Source of the DNA: Limnocylindrus sp040397235 | GTDB lineage: Bacteria > Chloroflexota > Limnocylindria > Limnocylindrales > Limnocylindraceae | Direction: 5' to 3' | Assembly (NCBI GenBank): GCA_040397235.1 | Contig: JBBAWH010000004.1 | Coordinates: 1 to 64,000, forward strand | Length of the DNA stretch: 64,000 nucleotides | Shown here: positions 52,628 through 61,411 of the stretch, piece after piece | Layout: each line of letters begins with the position of its first letter | Position numbering within the stretch: position 1 is the stretch's first letter | Position numbers and translations under genes: made by a program | Notes under the pieces: model-generated | Database searches by the model: none | Told to the model about the DNA's origin: nothing | Seen by the model: the letters and a program-made list of their open reading frames with translations, nothing else

Positions 52628-52633
52628 TAATCT
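52628..52633 (+). promoter_or_regulatory. -10 hexamer of plsY
   Basis: TAATCT, 8 nt before the ATG at 52642, near-leaderless. Confidence 0.4.
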
Positions 52634-52641
52634 CCGCCGCA

Positions 52642-53289
52642 ATGGACCTACCGCTGATCCTCGCCGCCACTCTGGGCGCCTACCTGGCGGGCTCTATCCC
52701 GTTCGGTCTCCTTGTGGCGCGCCTCACCGGTGGACCCGACCCACGCTCAATCGGCTCTGGCCGTACTGGCGGTACCAATGCACTACGGGCGCTCGGTCGT
52801 CGACGCGCCGCCGTGGTCTCCGCGGGAGACATCCTCAAGGGGACCCTCCCCGTTCTCGCCGTGCACTCGCTGGCCGCGCAGGGGGCTGAGATCTGGACGA
52901 GCACCTGGACTGTGATCGCCGCGCTCTTTGCCGTCATCGGCGCCACCCGTTCAATCTGGGTCGGCTTCAAGGGGGGTCGCGGCATCGCAACCGGCTTCGG
53001 TACCGCGCTCGCGATTGCGCCACTCGCACTTGCTGCGGTTGCGCCAATCTTCCTCATCGTGATCTGGCGAACCAGGATCGTCTCGCTCGGGTCACTCGCC
53101 ACCGCAGCGCTCTTTGCTCCAGCCCTCTTCATCCTTAGCTACACCACAACCGGGATGCTCGACGGCGCGCTCATTGCATATGGCATCGTTGGACCTGCGT
53201 TGGTCTGGTTTGCTCACGCCGACAACATCGCGCGACTACGCGACGGCACCGAGCGCACCTTTGATACGGGGATGCTGCAGCGCGACTAA
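52642..53289 (+). CDS. plsY: acyl-phosphate:glycerol-3-phosphate acyltransferase PlsY
   Basis: Membrane enzyme that makes lysophosphatidate, the first step of phospholipid synthesis. 215 aa, five or more membrane segments. The three conserved cytoplasmic motifs are visible: GSIPFG early, SGRTGGTNALR (usually SGNxGxTN), and FKGGRGIATG near residue 110. It converges with the small membrane-protein gene, overlapping by four bases. The acyl donor partner PlsX is not in the window. Confidence 0.93.
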   Translation: MDLPLILAATLGAYLAGSIPFGLLVARLTGGPDPRSIGSGRTGGTNALRALGRRRAAVVSAGDILKGTLPVLAVHSLAAQGAEIWTSTWTVIAALFAVIGATRSIWVGFKGGRGIATGFGTALAIAPLALAAVAPIFLIVIWRTRIVSLGSLATAALFAPALFILSYTTTGMLDGALIAYGIVGPALVWFAHADNIARLRDGTERTFDTGMLQRD

Positions 53290-53480
53290 CGCGAACGGAT
53301 CAACTGCACCACGATATAGATCGTTGCCAGCACCAGCACGATCGCCACAATTGGCAGGCTACGCACCGCTGAACCGATCGGTGGTACGAGCGCGCTGATC
53401 TCTTGCAGTACAAGTACAGCCGCTCCAGCGGCGAGTGCAGCAAGCGTTGCGGAGCGGAGCGGACTCCTGGGCTGGCTCAC
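53286..53480 (-). CDS. small two-span membrane protein
   Basis: 64 aa with two hydrophobic helices (about residues 10-30 and 42-60), ending in basic residues (LIRSR). Unrecognised. Its ATG overlaps the end of the NnrE-like gene by four bases (ATGA), which argues it is real and translationally coupled. Confidence 0.6.
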   Translation of the reverse strand: MSQPRSPLRSATLAALAAGAAVLVLQEISALVPPIGSAVRSLPIVAIVLVLATIYIVVQLIRSR

Positions 53481-54289
53481 TGTGCCAGCGTATCAGCGTC
53501 GCGTGGCAGGTCGAGCGGCGCAACGATGAGCTCGCCAACGAGCTTGCGCGACGTTTCGCTGAGGAGCGTGATCAGCGGGCGGTGCAGCGTAATGGTCACA
53601 TCTGCACCAGGTGCACCGCGTCGTCGACTCCCCGTCTCCGGATCAAGCCCGACTGGTGAGGTAATCGCCAGGCAGGGCACGCCTGCGGCGCGTGCGCGAA
53701 TCACCAGATCGATCCCTGCCTGCGTTGGCACGGGTGGCACGATCGCATCGGTGGAGCCGCCGAGCGCCTCCATCACCAGGGCAACATCTTCAATGCCTGC
53801 GCGGAAGTGCGCCGCTTCACGCATGTCTGGCACGCGAAAGCGTCGCGCATTTGTTAGCGACTCAAGTCGATCCCAGGCGGCCGATGCTGCCGCATGCTCT
53901 GGCCGCGCGCGTGTGCCGCAGAGGGCCACCACAATCGGCGTACCAGCTGCAGCGATACGCAAGCCAGCCTCAAGGGCCAGGGCCGACTCGGCACCAGATC
54001 CGGCGAGGATAAAAACGGGCGCGCCAGGAGCGGCGGCACCGGATGCAATGCGCCCCTTGGCGAGCGCCAGAGCGAGTTCGGCGATCGCGTCGCCGCCACT
54101 CGCAAGCAACTGTTCGGAGGTGTGTCCGAGTCGCAGCGCCTTCGCCTCAATCCCGCGCATTGCCGCCATCGAAACTGCGGCGAGATCGCGGTGCTTACGC
54201 CAACGTGTGGCAACGGGCCCAACCCACGCCGAAATCTGCTCGGGGCTCATCACACCGCGCACGCTGGGTCGGGAGGGTCGCTTCAACAT
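53477..54289 (-). CDS. divergent NnrE/YjeF_N-like protein
   Basis: 270 aa. The order of motifs resembles the NAD(P)H-hydrate epimerase (YjeF N-terminal) fold: an initial helix, VFILAGSGAESALALEAG where NNGGDG would stand, CLAITSPVGLDPETGS for the catalytic S-G-xD-xTG loop, and ADVTITLHRP as final strand. The first motif is strongly altered, so catalytic competence is doubtful. No kinase domain is fused. A TATCCT hexamer 6 nt before the ATG suggests a leaderless start. An unrelated Rossmann-like protein remains possible. Confidence 0.55.
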   Translation of the reverse strand: MLKRPSRPSVRGVMSPEQISAWVGPVATRWRKHRDLAAVSMAAMRGIEAKALRLGHTSEQLLASGGDAIAELALALAKGRIASGAAAPGAPVFILAGSGAESALALEAGLRIAAAGTPIVVALCGTRARPEHAAASAAWDRLESLTNARRFRVPDMREAAHFRAGIEDVALVMEALGGSTDAIVPPVPTQAGIDLVIRARAAGVPCLAITSPVGLDPETGSRRRGAPGADVTITLHRPLITLLSETSRKLVGELIVAPLDLPRDADTLAQ

Positions 54290-54295
54290 GGGTGA

Positions 54296-54301
54296 AGGAT
54301 A
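54296..54301 (-). promoter_or_regulatory. leaderless -10 of the NnrE-like gene
   Basis: TATCCT, 6 nt upstream of ATG 54289. Confidence 0.45.
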
Positions 54302-54310
54302 GACGTGTGG

Positions 54311-57031
54311 CTAGCCGGTGTTGCGCAGGCCGGCGGCGACCCCACTGACCGTGAGGCGAACAAGGTGTGAGAGCTCGGCGCGCTGACCCTCATCGGTGGC
54401 GCTGCGCAGTGCGCGAAGGAGTTGCACCTGCACCCGTGAGAGGGCGTTCACCTCGGGGGCACGCCCCTCAATGGAGGCGCGTAACTCTGGGTCGCTGGCG
54501 AGCAGTTCGGCTGTGCCAGTGATGCGTCGTAGCGCCTCGCCAGCGGCGGTGCGCTCGGCCACGATCGTCGCCCAGACCCTCGTCGCATCAGCATCACTCC
54601 CGACACCACCAAGCGCGGCGAACTCTTCAGCGACCTCGGGTGAGGACTTGGCGAGGATCATCGCCGCGTTGTCGACAATCGATTGGAAGAAGGGCCAGCG
54701 TCGATACGCCTCGCTCAGCGTGGCCATAGCTGTGGCGTCGTCGAGCGTTGCGCGCAGCGCACCGAGTCCGTACCAGCCAGGGAGATTCACGCGCGCCTGA
54801 CTCCATGAGAAGACCCATGGGATAGCGCGCAGGCTGGTGAGACCCGAGCCGCCCTTCGCCACTCCCCCGCGCACGGAAGGGCGTGAGCCGAGGTTCAACC
54901 CGCCCAGTTCGGCGATCGGTGTGGCGGCGCGAAAGAACGACTCAAATGCGGGGTCGTTCGGGATCAGCTGCTGATACGTGTCGCGTGCTGCTTGGGCGAC
55001 GGCGCCAACGGCGGGGGCAAACTCCCCCTCCCACTCTGCGCGTCGCTGCTCGGCGAGCGGGCTGCGCATGGTCAGCAGCGCCGAGATGATCTGCTCCGCC
55101 TCGCTAAACGCGATCGCAGGATCGGAGTAGCGCGAGGCGATCACCTCACCCTGCTCCGTCACCTTAAAGTCGCCGAGCAGGCCGGCTGGGTGTTGCCCCA
55201 AGATCGCGCGATGCGTTGGGCCGCCGCCGCGACCGATTGCACCACCGCGTCCATGGAAGAGGGTGAGCTTTAGGTTGTGTGCGTTGGCACGTTCTACGAG
55301 TGCCGCCTCAGCCACATGCAGCAACCAGACGCTCGAGAGGTAGCCTGACTCCTTATTCGTATCGGAGTAACCGAGCATCACCTCGAGGCGCCGGCCGCGC
55401 TCCACGATGCGCGCCTGCAGCACCGGGTTCGCAACGATCTCATCAACCAGATCAGCGGCGCGCTCCAGCACGCGCGCAGATTCCAGCAGCGGCACGATGT
55501 CAACCTTCGGTGAGCCTGCAACAGCCCCCGACGTAAGTTCAAAGCCGATGCGTTGATCCTCTGCCCAGGCGAAGAGCGCCATGAGCTCATGCAGGTCATC
55601 GACCCCTTCAAAGCCACTAATCACATAGCGACCGAGGCTCTCCTCGCCGTGCGTGCGCTGGATCTCCGCAGCAACGCGAATCGTCGCCAGCACCTCACCA
55701 ACCGTCACAGCCGGAACCACCTCGTGTGCCAGTGCGCTTGTGACCTTGGCCGACTCTAGCGCGGCGGTGGCGCCAGGTTTGCCCAGCTCTGCAGTGAGAT
55801 GTGTGATCGCCGCATGGTGCGCGCCACGCGCCTGGCGGATCTCCATCATTGCAAAATGGAATCCGAAGGCTTCGACCTGCCACTCAAACTCGAGCAGTTC
55901 GCCATACGCCGAACGCTCTAGCCCGTCGGCGACGAGGCTCGCGCGAAGTTCGCGCAACTCGTTGACAAGCACCTGGGGTGTTGCATAGCCGCCTGCCTCA
56001 CTGCCCCCCTCAATGCGCGCGCGACGGGTGCGCGCGATGCGCTTCGCGATGGCACCGAGGCGGCGTCGATACGGCTCATCTGGGAAGCGCTGCAAGAGGA
56101 TGCGTTCGATCTCGCCAAGATCCTTGGCGTCACGAACGAGTGATGCGCCGAGTGCGCCGTCCTGCTCGCCGCCATCAACCGTTGCGGAGATGGACATCAT
56201 CAGTCGCGAGGCAACCGCCTCGAGGGCGCGCAGCGCGTGGTCGGCCTGGATGCGCATCGCCTCGCGAGTCGTTTCGGCGATGACGTTCGGGTTGCCATCG
56301 CGATCGCCACCGATCCACGTCCCCCAGCGCAGTGCTGGCAGCGGCAACGGCGCGCGGAGCCCCGATGGTGCGGTGGCCTTCTCAAGGCGGCCGAGCGCAT
56401 CGTCGAGGCTGCGCAGAAGTCGTGGCACGAGTCGGAAGATCGTGCCATCAAAGTGCACCAGCGCTGAGCGAACCTCATCGAGGGCGGTGACACGCCGGGT
56501 GCGAATGCCGCCCATGCGCCACAGATTGGTCATCTCTTCGCGCAGGCGCAGATCAACCTCGGCGGCGAAGGTGCCGCCAAGCGCACGTCGGTCGAGCAGG
56601 GTGCGGATGCGACTGAGCGTATCGATCAGCGTGCGGCGGCGCGCCTCGGTCGGGTGAGCGGTAAGGACGGGCAGGTAGCTGACCTGTGCCGCGGCGGCAC
56701 GAATCTCTGCTGGAGCAAGCCCCGCGGCGGCAAGATCGGCGAGCGCGGCGTCAAAGCTGCCGGGCCCTGGGGCGGCGGTCGGATGCGCGTTCGCACTGAG
56801 TTGTGCGGCACGGCGGCGCTCCTCAACCAGGCTGGTGAGTCGGAAGCGCAGCGTCAGCGCCCGCACGATGCGCTCAACTTCGACGTACTGCTCAGTTGAG
56901 GCTGCGGTCAGGTTGAAATCAACGGCGCTCTTGGCGTGAAGGGCCTCACGGAAGCGAGCGACGAACGGGAGCCCCTCCTGCTCGGTCAGGGTCTCTTCGA
57001 AGATCTGATTCAGCAGCTCAAGGTCGTCCAC
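54311..57031 (-). CDS. ppc: phosphoenolpyruvate carboxylase
   Basis: Anaplerotic enzyme converting PEP and bicarbonate to oxaloacetate. 907 aa from the GTG at 57031, which has GGGGAGG just upstream and follows the mutY stop by ten bases; the open frame reaching 57499 is out-of-register mutY and is rejected. Catalytic motifs are all visible: LTAHPTEARRRT, GGDRDGNPNV, GYSDTNKESG, FHGRGGAIGRGGGP, ARVNLPGWYG, and the C-terminal GLRNTG. Full-length bacterial type. Confidence 0.97.
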   Translation of the reverse strand: MDDLELLNQIFEETLTEQEGLPFVARFREALHAKSAVDFNLTAASTEQYVEVERIVRALTLRFRLTSLVEERRRAAQLSANAHPTAAPGPGSFDAALADLAAAGLAPAEIRAAAAQVSYLPVLTAHPTEARRRTLIDTLSRIRTLLDRRALGGTFAAEVDLRLREEMTNLWRMGGIRTRRVTALDEVRSALVHFDGTIFRLVPRLLRSLDDALGRLEKATAPSGLRAPLPLPALRWGTWIGGDRDGNPNVIAETTREAMRIQADHALRALEAVASRLMMSISATVDGGEQDGALGASLVRDAKDLGEIERILLQRFPDEPYRRRLGAIAKRIARTRRARIEGGSEAGGYATPQVLVNELRELRASLVADGLERSAYGELLEFEWQVEAFGFHFAMMEIRQARGAHHAAITHLTAELGKPGATAALESAKVTSALAHEVVPAVTVGEVLATIRVAAEIQRTHGEESLGRYVISGFEGVDDLHELMALFAWAEDQRIGFELTSGAVAGSPKVDIVPLLESARVLERAADLVDEIVANPVLQARIVERGRRLEVMLGYSDTNKESGYLSSVWLLHVAEAALVERANAHNLKLTLFHGRGGAIGRGGGPTHRAILGQHPAGLLGDFKVTEQGEVIASRYSDPAIAFSEAEQIISALLTMRSPLAEQRRAEWEGEFAPAVGAVAQAARDTYQQLIPNDPAFESFFRAATPIAELGGLNLGSRPSVRGGVAKGGSGLTSLRAIPWVFSWSQARVNLPGWYGLGALRATLDDATAMATLSEAYRRWPFFQSIVDNAAMILAKSSPEVAEEFAALGGVGSDADATRVWATIVAERTAAGEALRRITGTAELLASDPELRASIEGRAPEVNALSRVQVQLLRALRSATDEGQRAELSHLVRLTVSGVAAGLRNTG

Positions 57032-57041
57032 GACCCTCCCC

Positions 57042-57956
57042 TCAGTCGCCGCGATGCGGCAGACGGTAGCGATCCCCTCCCAGCGACTCAGCGAGCCCCT
57101 CGGAGACCATCTTGTTGATGGTAGCCGCGACCGCCGCTTCGTTGTGTTCACCACGCTCGCCAGCGATTCGCACGCCTGCGCGACCGGCCTCGCGCAACTC
57201 ATCGAGCAGGCGCCCGCGCAGCCATCGCACCGTTTTCGTGAAGGGGGTTCGCGGTTCGCTGCCGCGTGGAACCTTGGCGAAGGTGCGACCCGCTGATGGG
57301 CAGTACTCGCGCAGCGGGCACTCGCCACACTTCGGCGCAGCGGCGCGACAGGTTGAGGCGGCCAGATCCATTGCCGCCTGCGCCCACGCGCCAGCCTCGC
57401 CATCTGCAAGTTCGCCACCAAACTCGTTGGCGTGCACCTGCACCTCACGCGGTGACAGCGGCGCATCTGCGTCGACCAGTCGCGCAACGATGCGCGCAAT
57501 GTTCACGTCAACGGGAATCTCGCGACCGCCGAACGCGATCGCAGCAACGGCGCGTGCCGTATACGGGCCAATGCCCGGGAGCTCCATCAGCGCATCGACG
57601 TTTGATGGCAGACCGCCAGCCGCAACAGCGGCAGCGGCGGCGCGCTGCAGCGCCAACGCACGTCGGTTGTAGCCGAGCCCCTTCCAGGCAACCAGCACAT
57701 CGGCGGTCTCAGCCGCTGCGAGCGACTCGAGCGTTGGGAATCGTGCAAGGAATGCGGTCGCCAACTGATCAACGCGGGAGATCTGCGTCTGCTGCGCCAT
57801 CACCTCGCTCACCAGCACGCTATACGGGTCGGAGCGCTCGCGGATCTTCAACGGTCGCGCGGTGGCGGCGTACCAGGCAAGCAGGGCACGGTTGACCTTG
57901 CGAATAAACTCCTGATCGAGTGGCTGGGCTGCCGCGCCCCGCGCGGCCTTCGTCAT
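57042..57956 (-). CDS. mutY: A/G-specific adenine glycosylase MutY (short form)
   Basis: Base-excision repair enzyme that removes adenine opposite 8-oxoguanine. 304 aa from ATG 57956. Catalytic E51 is in SEVMAQQTQ, the helix-hairpin-helix is ELPGIGPYTA (126-135), catalytic D150 is in PVDVNIARI, and the [4Fe-4S] ligands are C203, C210, C213 and C219. The MutT-like C-terminal domain that reads 8-oxoG is missing; instead a short helical tail (NEAAVAATINKMVSEGLAE) follows. It overlaps the upstream exonuclease gene by four bases. An endonuclease III-like relative is an alternative. Confidence 0.9.
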   Translation of the reverse strand: MTKAARGAAAQPLDQEFIRKVNRALLAWYAATARPLKIRERSDPYSVLVSEVMAQQTQISRVDQLATAFLARFPTLESLAAAETADVLVAWKGLGYNRRALALQRAAAAAVAAGGLPSNVDALMELPGIGPYTARAVAAIAFGGREIPVDVNIARIVARLVDADAPLSPREVQVHANEFGGELADGEAGAWAQAAMDLAASTCRAAAPKCGECPLREYCPSAGRTFAKVPRGSEPRTPFTKTVRWLRGRLLDELREAGRAGVRIAGERGEHNEAAVAATINKMVSEGLAESLGGDRYRLPHRGD

Positions 57957-58591
57957 CGTCGCTCGGGGATTGTTGGCGGAATGCGATTCTTGAGCGCCTT
58001 GCTGCGCAGGTCGCGCGCGAGCTCCGCCTGCTCGATCGCATCGGCGAGGGCGTGATGATCGGCGACAAGATCGGTTGGGTACACCTGGCGCACGAATCGT
58101 TTCACCGTCTTCTTCCAGGTCAGGTTCTCGCCGCCATGCAGGGTGTAGTAGACGCTCTTTAGGTCCATTGCTGACATGCCGAACGGATTCTTTACGCCGG
58201 CCTCGGTGAACGCCATGGTGAGCCACATCCAATCGAATGGCGTGTTGAAGCCAACGAAGAGCGGGCTCGACTCTGGTGCGGTCGCCTCGGCGGTGGCGCG
58301 GACCCAGAGGGCGAACTGGCGCACCCCTTCGAGGCGATCAATCCCGTTCGCCTCAAGGTGAGCCCGCGAGAGTCGGTGCACGCGCTCCTCTTTATGGCCC
58401 CACCCCTTCGTTGGATCGGGGCGTAGCTCCACGTAGAAGCGCTTCTTCGGGTCGTCGACGAGGCAGGCGCCGATGCTGATCAGGCTCCCATCTAGTGGTG
58501 TCTGGCCTGAGCACTCCACGTCAACGCTGAACCAGAGCTCCTGCGGGAGCCCCTCTTCAAACGGGGGTGGCGTTGGGGTGTCGTGCTGCAT
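57953..58591 (-). CDS. DEDDh-family 3'-5' exonuclease
   Basis: 212 aa. Metal-binding acidic residues D24 and E26 (SVDVECSG), a third Asp in NTPFDWMWL and the HHALADAIEQA (H...D) end mark a DnaQ/RNase T-type exonuclease. Probable substrates are DNA or RNA 3' ends; association with mutY hints at repair. A TAGGCT hexamer lies 7 nt before the ATG, so it leads a leaderless exo-mutY-ppc transcript. Confidence 0.87.
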   Translation of the reverse strand: MQHDTPTPPPFEEGLPQELWFSVDVECSGQTPLDGSLISIGACLVDDPKKRFYVELRPDPTKGWGHKEERVHRLSRAHLEANGIDRLEGVRQFALWVRATAEATAPESSPLFVGFNTPFDWMWLTMAFTEAGVKNPFGMSAMDLKSVYYTLHGGENLTWKKTVKRFVRQVYPTDLVADHHALADAIEQAELARDLRSKALKNRIPPTIPERR

Positions 58592-58598
58592 CTGGTGC

Positions 58599-58604
58599 AG
58601 CCTA
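58599..58604 (-). promoter_or_regulatory. leaderless -10 of the exonuclease-mutY-ppc operon
   Basis: TAGGCT, 7 nt before ATG 58591. Confidence 0.45.
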
Positions 58605-58629
58605 CGGCATCAGCCCGATGGGGATCGCC

Positions 58630-60054
58630 CTACTCGCTCCGCACCATGATGTGCTTCGCCACGGTGTAGTCCTCCAGGGCGTACATGGACTGATCCTTCC
58701 CGTAGCCGGACTGCTTGAAGCCGCCGTGCGGCATCTCGCTCGCCAGCGTGAAGTGATCGTTCACCCAAACGGTGCCGAACTGCAGCGCCTTGCTCACCTT
58801 GAAGGCTCGGGCGATATCGCTCGTCCAGAGTGACGAGGCGAGACCAAACTGGCAGTCGTTTGCCCACTCCAGGATCTGCTCTGCGCTCTTGGCGCGCTGC
58901 ACCGAGACGACTGGCCCGAAGACCTCGTCCTGCACGATCTCGGAACTCTGCGCTGGCCCAGCAATGATCGTTGGGCGATAAAAGTGGCCCTTTCCGGCGA
59001 CGCTCTTGCCGCCGAGGACGACCTCAGCCTTCTTGCTCGCTCGCTGCACGAAGCCGTCCACGCGCGTGCGTTGCGCTGCGCTGATCAGCGGTCCCATCTC
59101 GGTCGCCTTGTCGCTGGTCGGCCCGACCTTGATCGTCTTCACCTGCTTAATGAGTGCATCAACGAGGCGCTCGTAGATCTTTGGACCAGCGATGATGCGG
59201 CAGGCTGCGGTGCAGTCCTGCCCCGCATTCCAGAAGCTGGCGGCACGCATCGTGCTCGCCACAAGATCAACATCGGCGTCGTCAAAGACAAGTACGGGCG
59301 CCTTGCCGCCAAGCTCGAGGTGGAGTCGCTTCACCGTTGCAGCCCCTGCCGCGGCGATGCGCTTCCCCGTGGCGGTGTCACCAGTCACCGAGACCATCCC
59401 AACGCCCGGATGCTGCGCAAGATACGCACCAGCCTCATCGCCAGTGCCAGTGATCACGTTCAAGACGCCGGCAGGGAGAAACTCTTGTGCGAGTGCTCCA
59501 AGCATCAGCGCTGTGATCGGCGTGCGCGCCGATGGCTTCAAGACAACGGTGTTCCCTGTGACGAGCGCCGGGCCGATCTTCCAGCCGGCCATCAGTAGCG
59601 GGTAGTTCCACGGCGCGATCGACGCGACAACGCCGACCGGATCGCGGCGAATCATGCTGGTGCGCCCTGGCAAGTATTCGGCGACAGCCTTCCCCTCCAT
59701 GTTGCGTCCAGCGCCAGCGAAGTAGCGCAGGTTGTCGACGACCGCATCAACCTCAATGCCGACCGCACTAATTGGCTTGCCAGCGTTCTCGGACTCAGCC
59801 TTCACAAACTTCCGCTTCGCCGACTCAAGGGCGTCGGCGAGTTTCAACAGCGCGAGTGCGCGCTCGGCGGGGGTGGTGGCGCTCCATGCTGGAAAGGCCG
59901 CCGCGGCCGCGGCCACTGCAGCATCAACATCGGCGCGACCGCTCTGTGGAACAGTGCCCAGCACCTCGCGCGTTGACGGGTCTTCGACGGAGATGCTCTT
60001 CCCCGACTTTGCCGCTACCGACTTACCGTTGATGATCTGCTTCCACGCTCGCAT
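58630..60054 (-). CDS. patD: gamma-aminobutyraldehyde dehydrogenase
   Basis: 474 aa aldehyde dehydrogenase that oxidises 4-aminobutanal, the product of putrescine transamination, to 4-aminobutyrate. Catalytic C281 (GQDCTAACR) and E247 (LELGGKAP), NAD motif TGDTATGKR. Long stretches agree with E. coli PatD/Prr as I recall it: TSMIRRDPVGVVASIAPWNYPLLMA, NAGQDCTAACRI and the end SGYGKDQSMYALEDYTVAKHIMV. GGAGGG lies before the ATG. It is 40 kb from the pot operon, so the putrescine pathway is split; betaine-aldehyde or related substrates are alternatives. Confidence 0.87.
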   Translation of the reverse strand: MRAWKQIINGKSVAAKSGKSISVEDPSTREVLGTVPQSGRADVDAAVAAAAAAFPAWSATTPAERALALLKLADALESAKRKFVKAESENAGKPISAVGIEVDAVVDNLRYFAGAGRNMEGKAVAEYLPGRTSMIRRDPVGVVASIAPWNYPLLMAGWKIGPALVTGNTVVLKPSARTPITALMLGALAQEFLPAGVLNVITGTGDEAGAYLAQHPGVGMVSVTGDTATGKRIAAAGAATVKRLHLELGGKAPVLVFDDADVDLVASTMRAASFWNAGQDCTAACRIIAGPKIYERLVDALIKQVKTIKVGPTSDKATEMGPLISAAQRTRVDGFVQRASKKAEVVLGGKSVAGKGHFYRPTIIAGPAQSSEIVQDEVFGPVVSVQRAKSAEQILEWANDCQFGLASSLWTSDIARAFKVSKALQFGTVWVNDHFTLASEMPHGGFKQSGYGKDQSMYALEDYTVAKHIMVRSE

Positions 60055-60171
60055 CTCAACCCTCCTACAGCTCTGCCCCGGGCGGGGCTCCCCCTGAGCC
60101 TACCGCCGCCGCCCCCTGCGTGGGGTGCCTCGTCGCGCTGGTTGCCCCTAGCGAAGCGCGGCGGCGCGCGC

Positions 60172-60177
60172 TACCCT
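60172..60177 (+). promoter_or_regulatory. leaderless -10 of the ACT protein gene
   Basis: TACCCT, 6 nt upstream of ATG 60184. Confidence 0.5.
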
Positions 60178-60183
60178 CAACAC

Positions 60184-60573
60184 ATGGCACATCAGTTCGT
60201 GGTCCAACTTACGCACAAGCCTGGGGCGCTCGCCGCGCTCTGCCGTGAGCTTGAGCGCCAGGGGGTCGACCTCAAGGCCATCGGTGGCGGTGGAATCGGC
60301 GAAGTCGGCCACGTCATCTTGAAGACCGCTGACGACGTCAAGACGCGCGCGGTACTAGAGGCTGGCTCCTACACATTCATCGAGAGTGAGTCCGTGCTTG
60401 CCGAAGTCGACGACCAGCCGGGCGGCATGCTCTCAGTGCTCGATCGTCTCGCCGCCGCAGGTGTGAACGTCTACGGGCACCTCTTCATGGGGCGATGGGG
60501 CGAGCGAGCGACCTTCGCCTTTGTTGTTGATGATCCGGCGAAGGCACGCGCTGCACTCGGGCAGGAGTACTAG
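60184..60573 (+). CDS. protein with two ACT domains
   Basis: 129 aa consisting of two ligand-binding ACT modules (about 1-68 and 73-129): HQFVVQLTHKPGALAALCRELERQGVDLKAI, then DQPGGMLSVLDRLAAAGVNVYGHLFM. Such proteins bind amino acids and regulate enzymes or transcription; the ligand is unknown. The frame is open 14 codons upstream, but TACCCT 6 nt before the ATG at 60184 and the beginning of the domain support this start. Convergent with the lipase-like gene. Confidence 0.85.
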   Translation: MAHQFVVQLTHKPGALAALCRELERQGVDLKAIGGGGIGEVGHVILKTADDVKTRAVLEAGSYTFIESESVLAEVDDQPGGMLSVLDRLAAAGVNVYGHLFMGRWGERATFAFVVDDPAKARAALGQEY

Positions 60574-60579
60574 GCCTAC

Positions 60580-61404
60580 TTAGCGACGTCCGATTCGCAG
60601 CAAGATCTCATCAACGGCAACCTGGTAGGCAAGCGTTGCAAACGGATGGTGATTAAACCCCTTCAACGTTAGGTACTCAATGTTGCCGAGGCTTGCCAAC
60701 GGCTTTGTCCACTCTGGCCGCACCAGCGTATCGCCCTCACCCTGCGTCACCAGCGTTGGCACTGGGAAGTTGCCGCCAGCAGCGACAACGGCACGTGCCG
60801 CCTTTTGCGCGCGAAAGCTTTCGTTGCCAAAACGTGTCGTTGCCTCGTATAGATGTTCAGGGGCGCCTGGATCAAGATTTTGAAGTCGCTGTCCAGGGCT
60901 AGTGTCGACACCGATCCCTGTTGGAATTCGCAGCATAGGAAGAACGCGCGACAAGATTGGCGCAGCGACGCGTTTCCAGGTCGCCATACGAGCCTCAAGT
61001 GCCGGCGCAGAGAGAACGAGGTAGTCGGGCTTCATGAGCCCCGCGGCGACGGCGCCGAAGGCGATGAGGCCGCCGAGGCTATGCGAGACGACAACTACTC
61101 GCCGCCCTGTGCGCTGCAGCTCGCTCACCTGCTCCGCAAGGTCGAGATGGAAGCGCCGAAACTCCTTCACGTAGCCGCGAGGCCCCTCGGAGCGTCCGTG
61201 ACCCCGTAGATCCCACGTAGTTGTACGCCAGCCAGCAGTGGCGAAGGCGCGTGCCGCCTGGATGTAGCGGCTGGAGTTCTCCCCGAGCCCGTGCCCAAAG
61301 AGGAGCTCGCCGAGCGGCTCCCCTGCGGGCTCATAGACGCGTCGGAAGAGCGTCGCCCCGTCGCTCGCCGTGAAGGGGGCCAGGCCCTCCTGCTCCAAGC
61401 TCAT
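60580..61404 (-). CDS. alpha/beta hydrolase, monoacylglycerol lipase-like
   Basis: 274 aa. Nucleophile S108 in VSHSLGG, oxyanion motif HGLGENS, WDLRGHGRSEGPRG (lysophospholipase/MGL signature), acid near GEGDTLV and His in GFNHHPF. No signal peptide. Start at 61404: the frame extends 140 codons upstream as antisense of fumC and is rejected; TAGGAT lies 7 nt before the ATG. The substrate is probably an acylglycerol or lysolipid (inference). Confidence 0.88.
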   Translation of the reverse strand: MSLEQEGLAPFTASDGATLFRRVYEPAGEPLGELLFGHGLGENSSRYIQAARAFATAGWRTTTWDLRGHGRSEGPRGYVKEFRRFHLDLAEQVSELQRTGRRVVVVSHSLGGLIAFGAVAAGLMKPDYLVLSAPALEARMATWKRVAAPILSRVLPMLRIPTGIGVDTSPGQRLQNLDPGAPEHLYEATTRFGNESFRAQKAARAVVAAGGNFPVPTLVTQGEGDTLVRPEWTKPLASLGNIEYLTLKGFNHHPFATLAYQVAVDEILLRIGRR

Positions 61405-61411
61405 GCGTGCG

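Noticed and set aside
57032..57499. N-terminal extension of PEP carboxylase over mutY
   Set aside because: It reads mutY in another frame; GTG at 57031 has a GGGGAGG and PEPC homology begins there.
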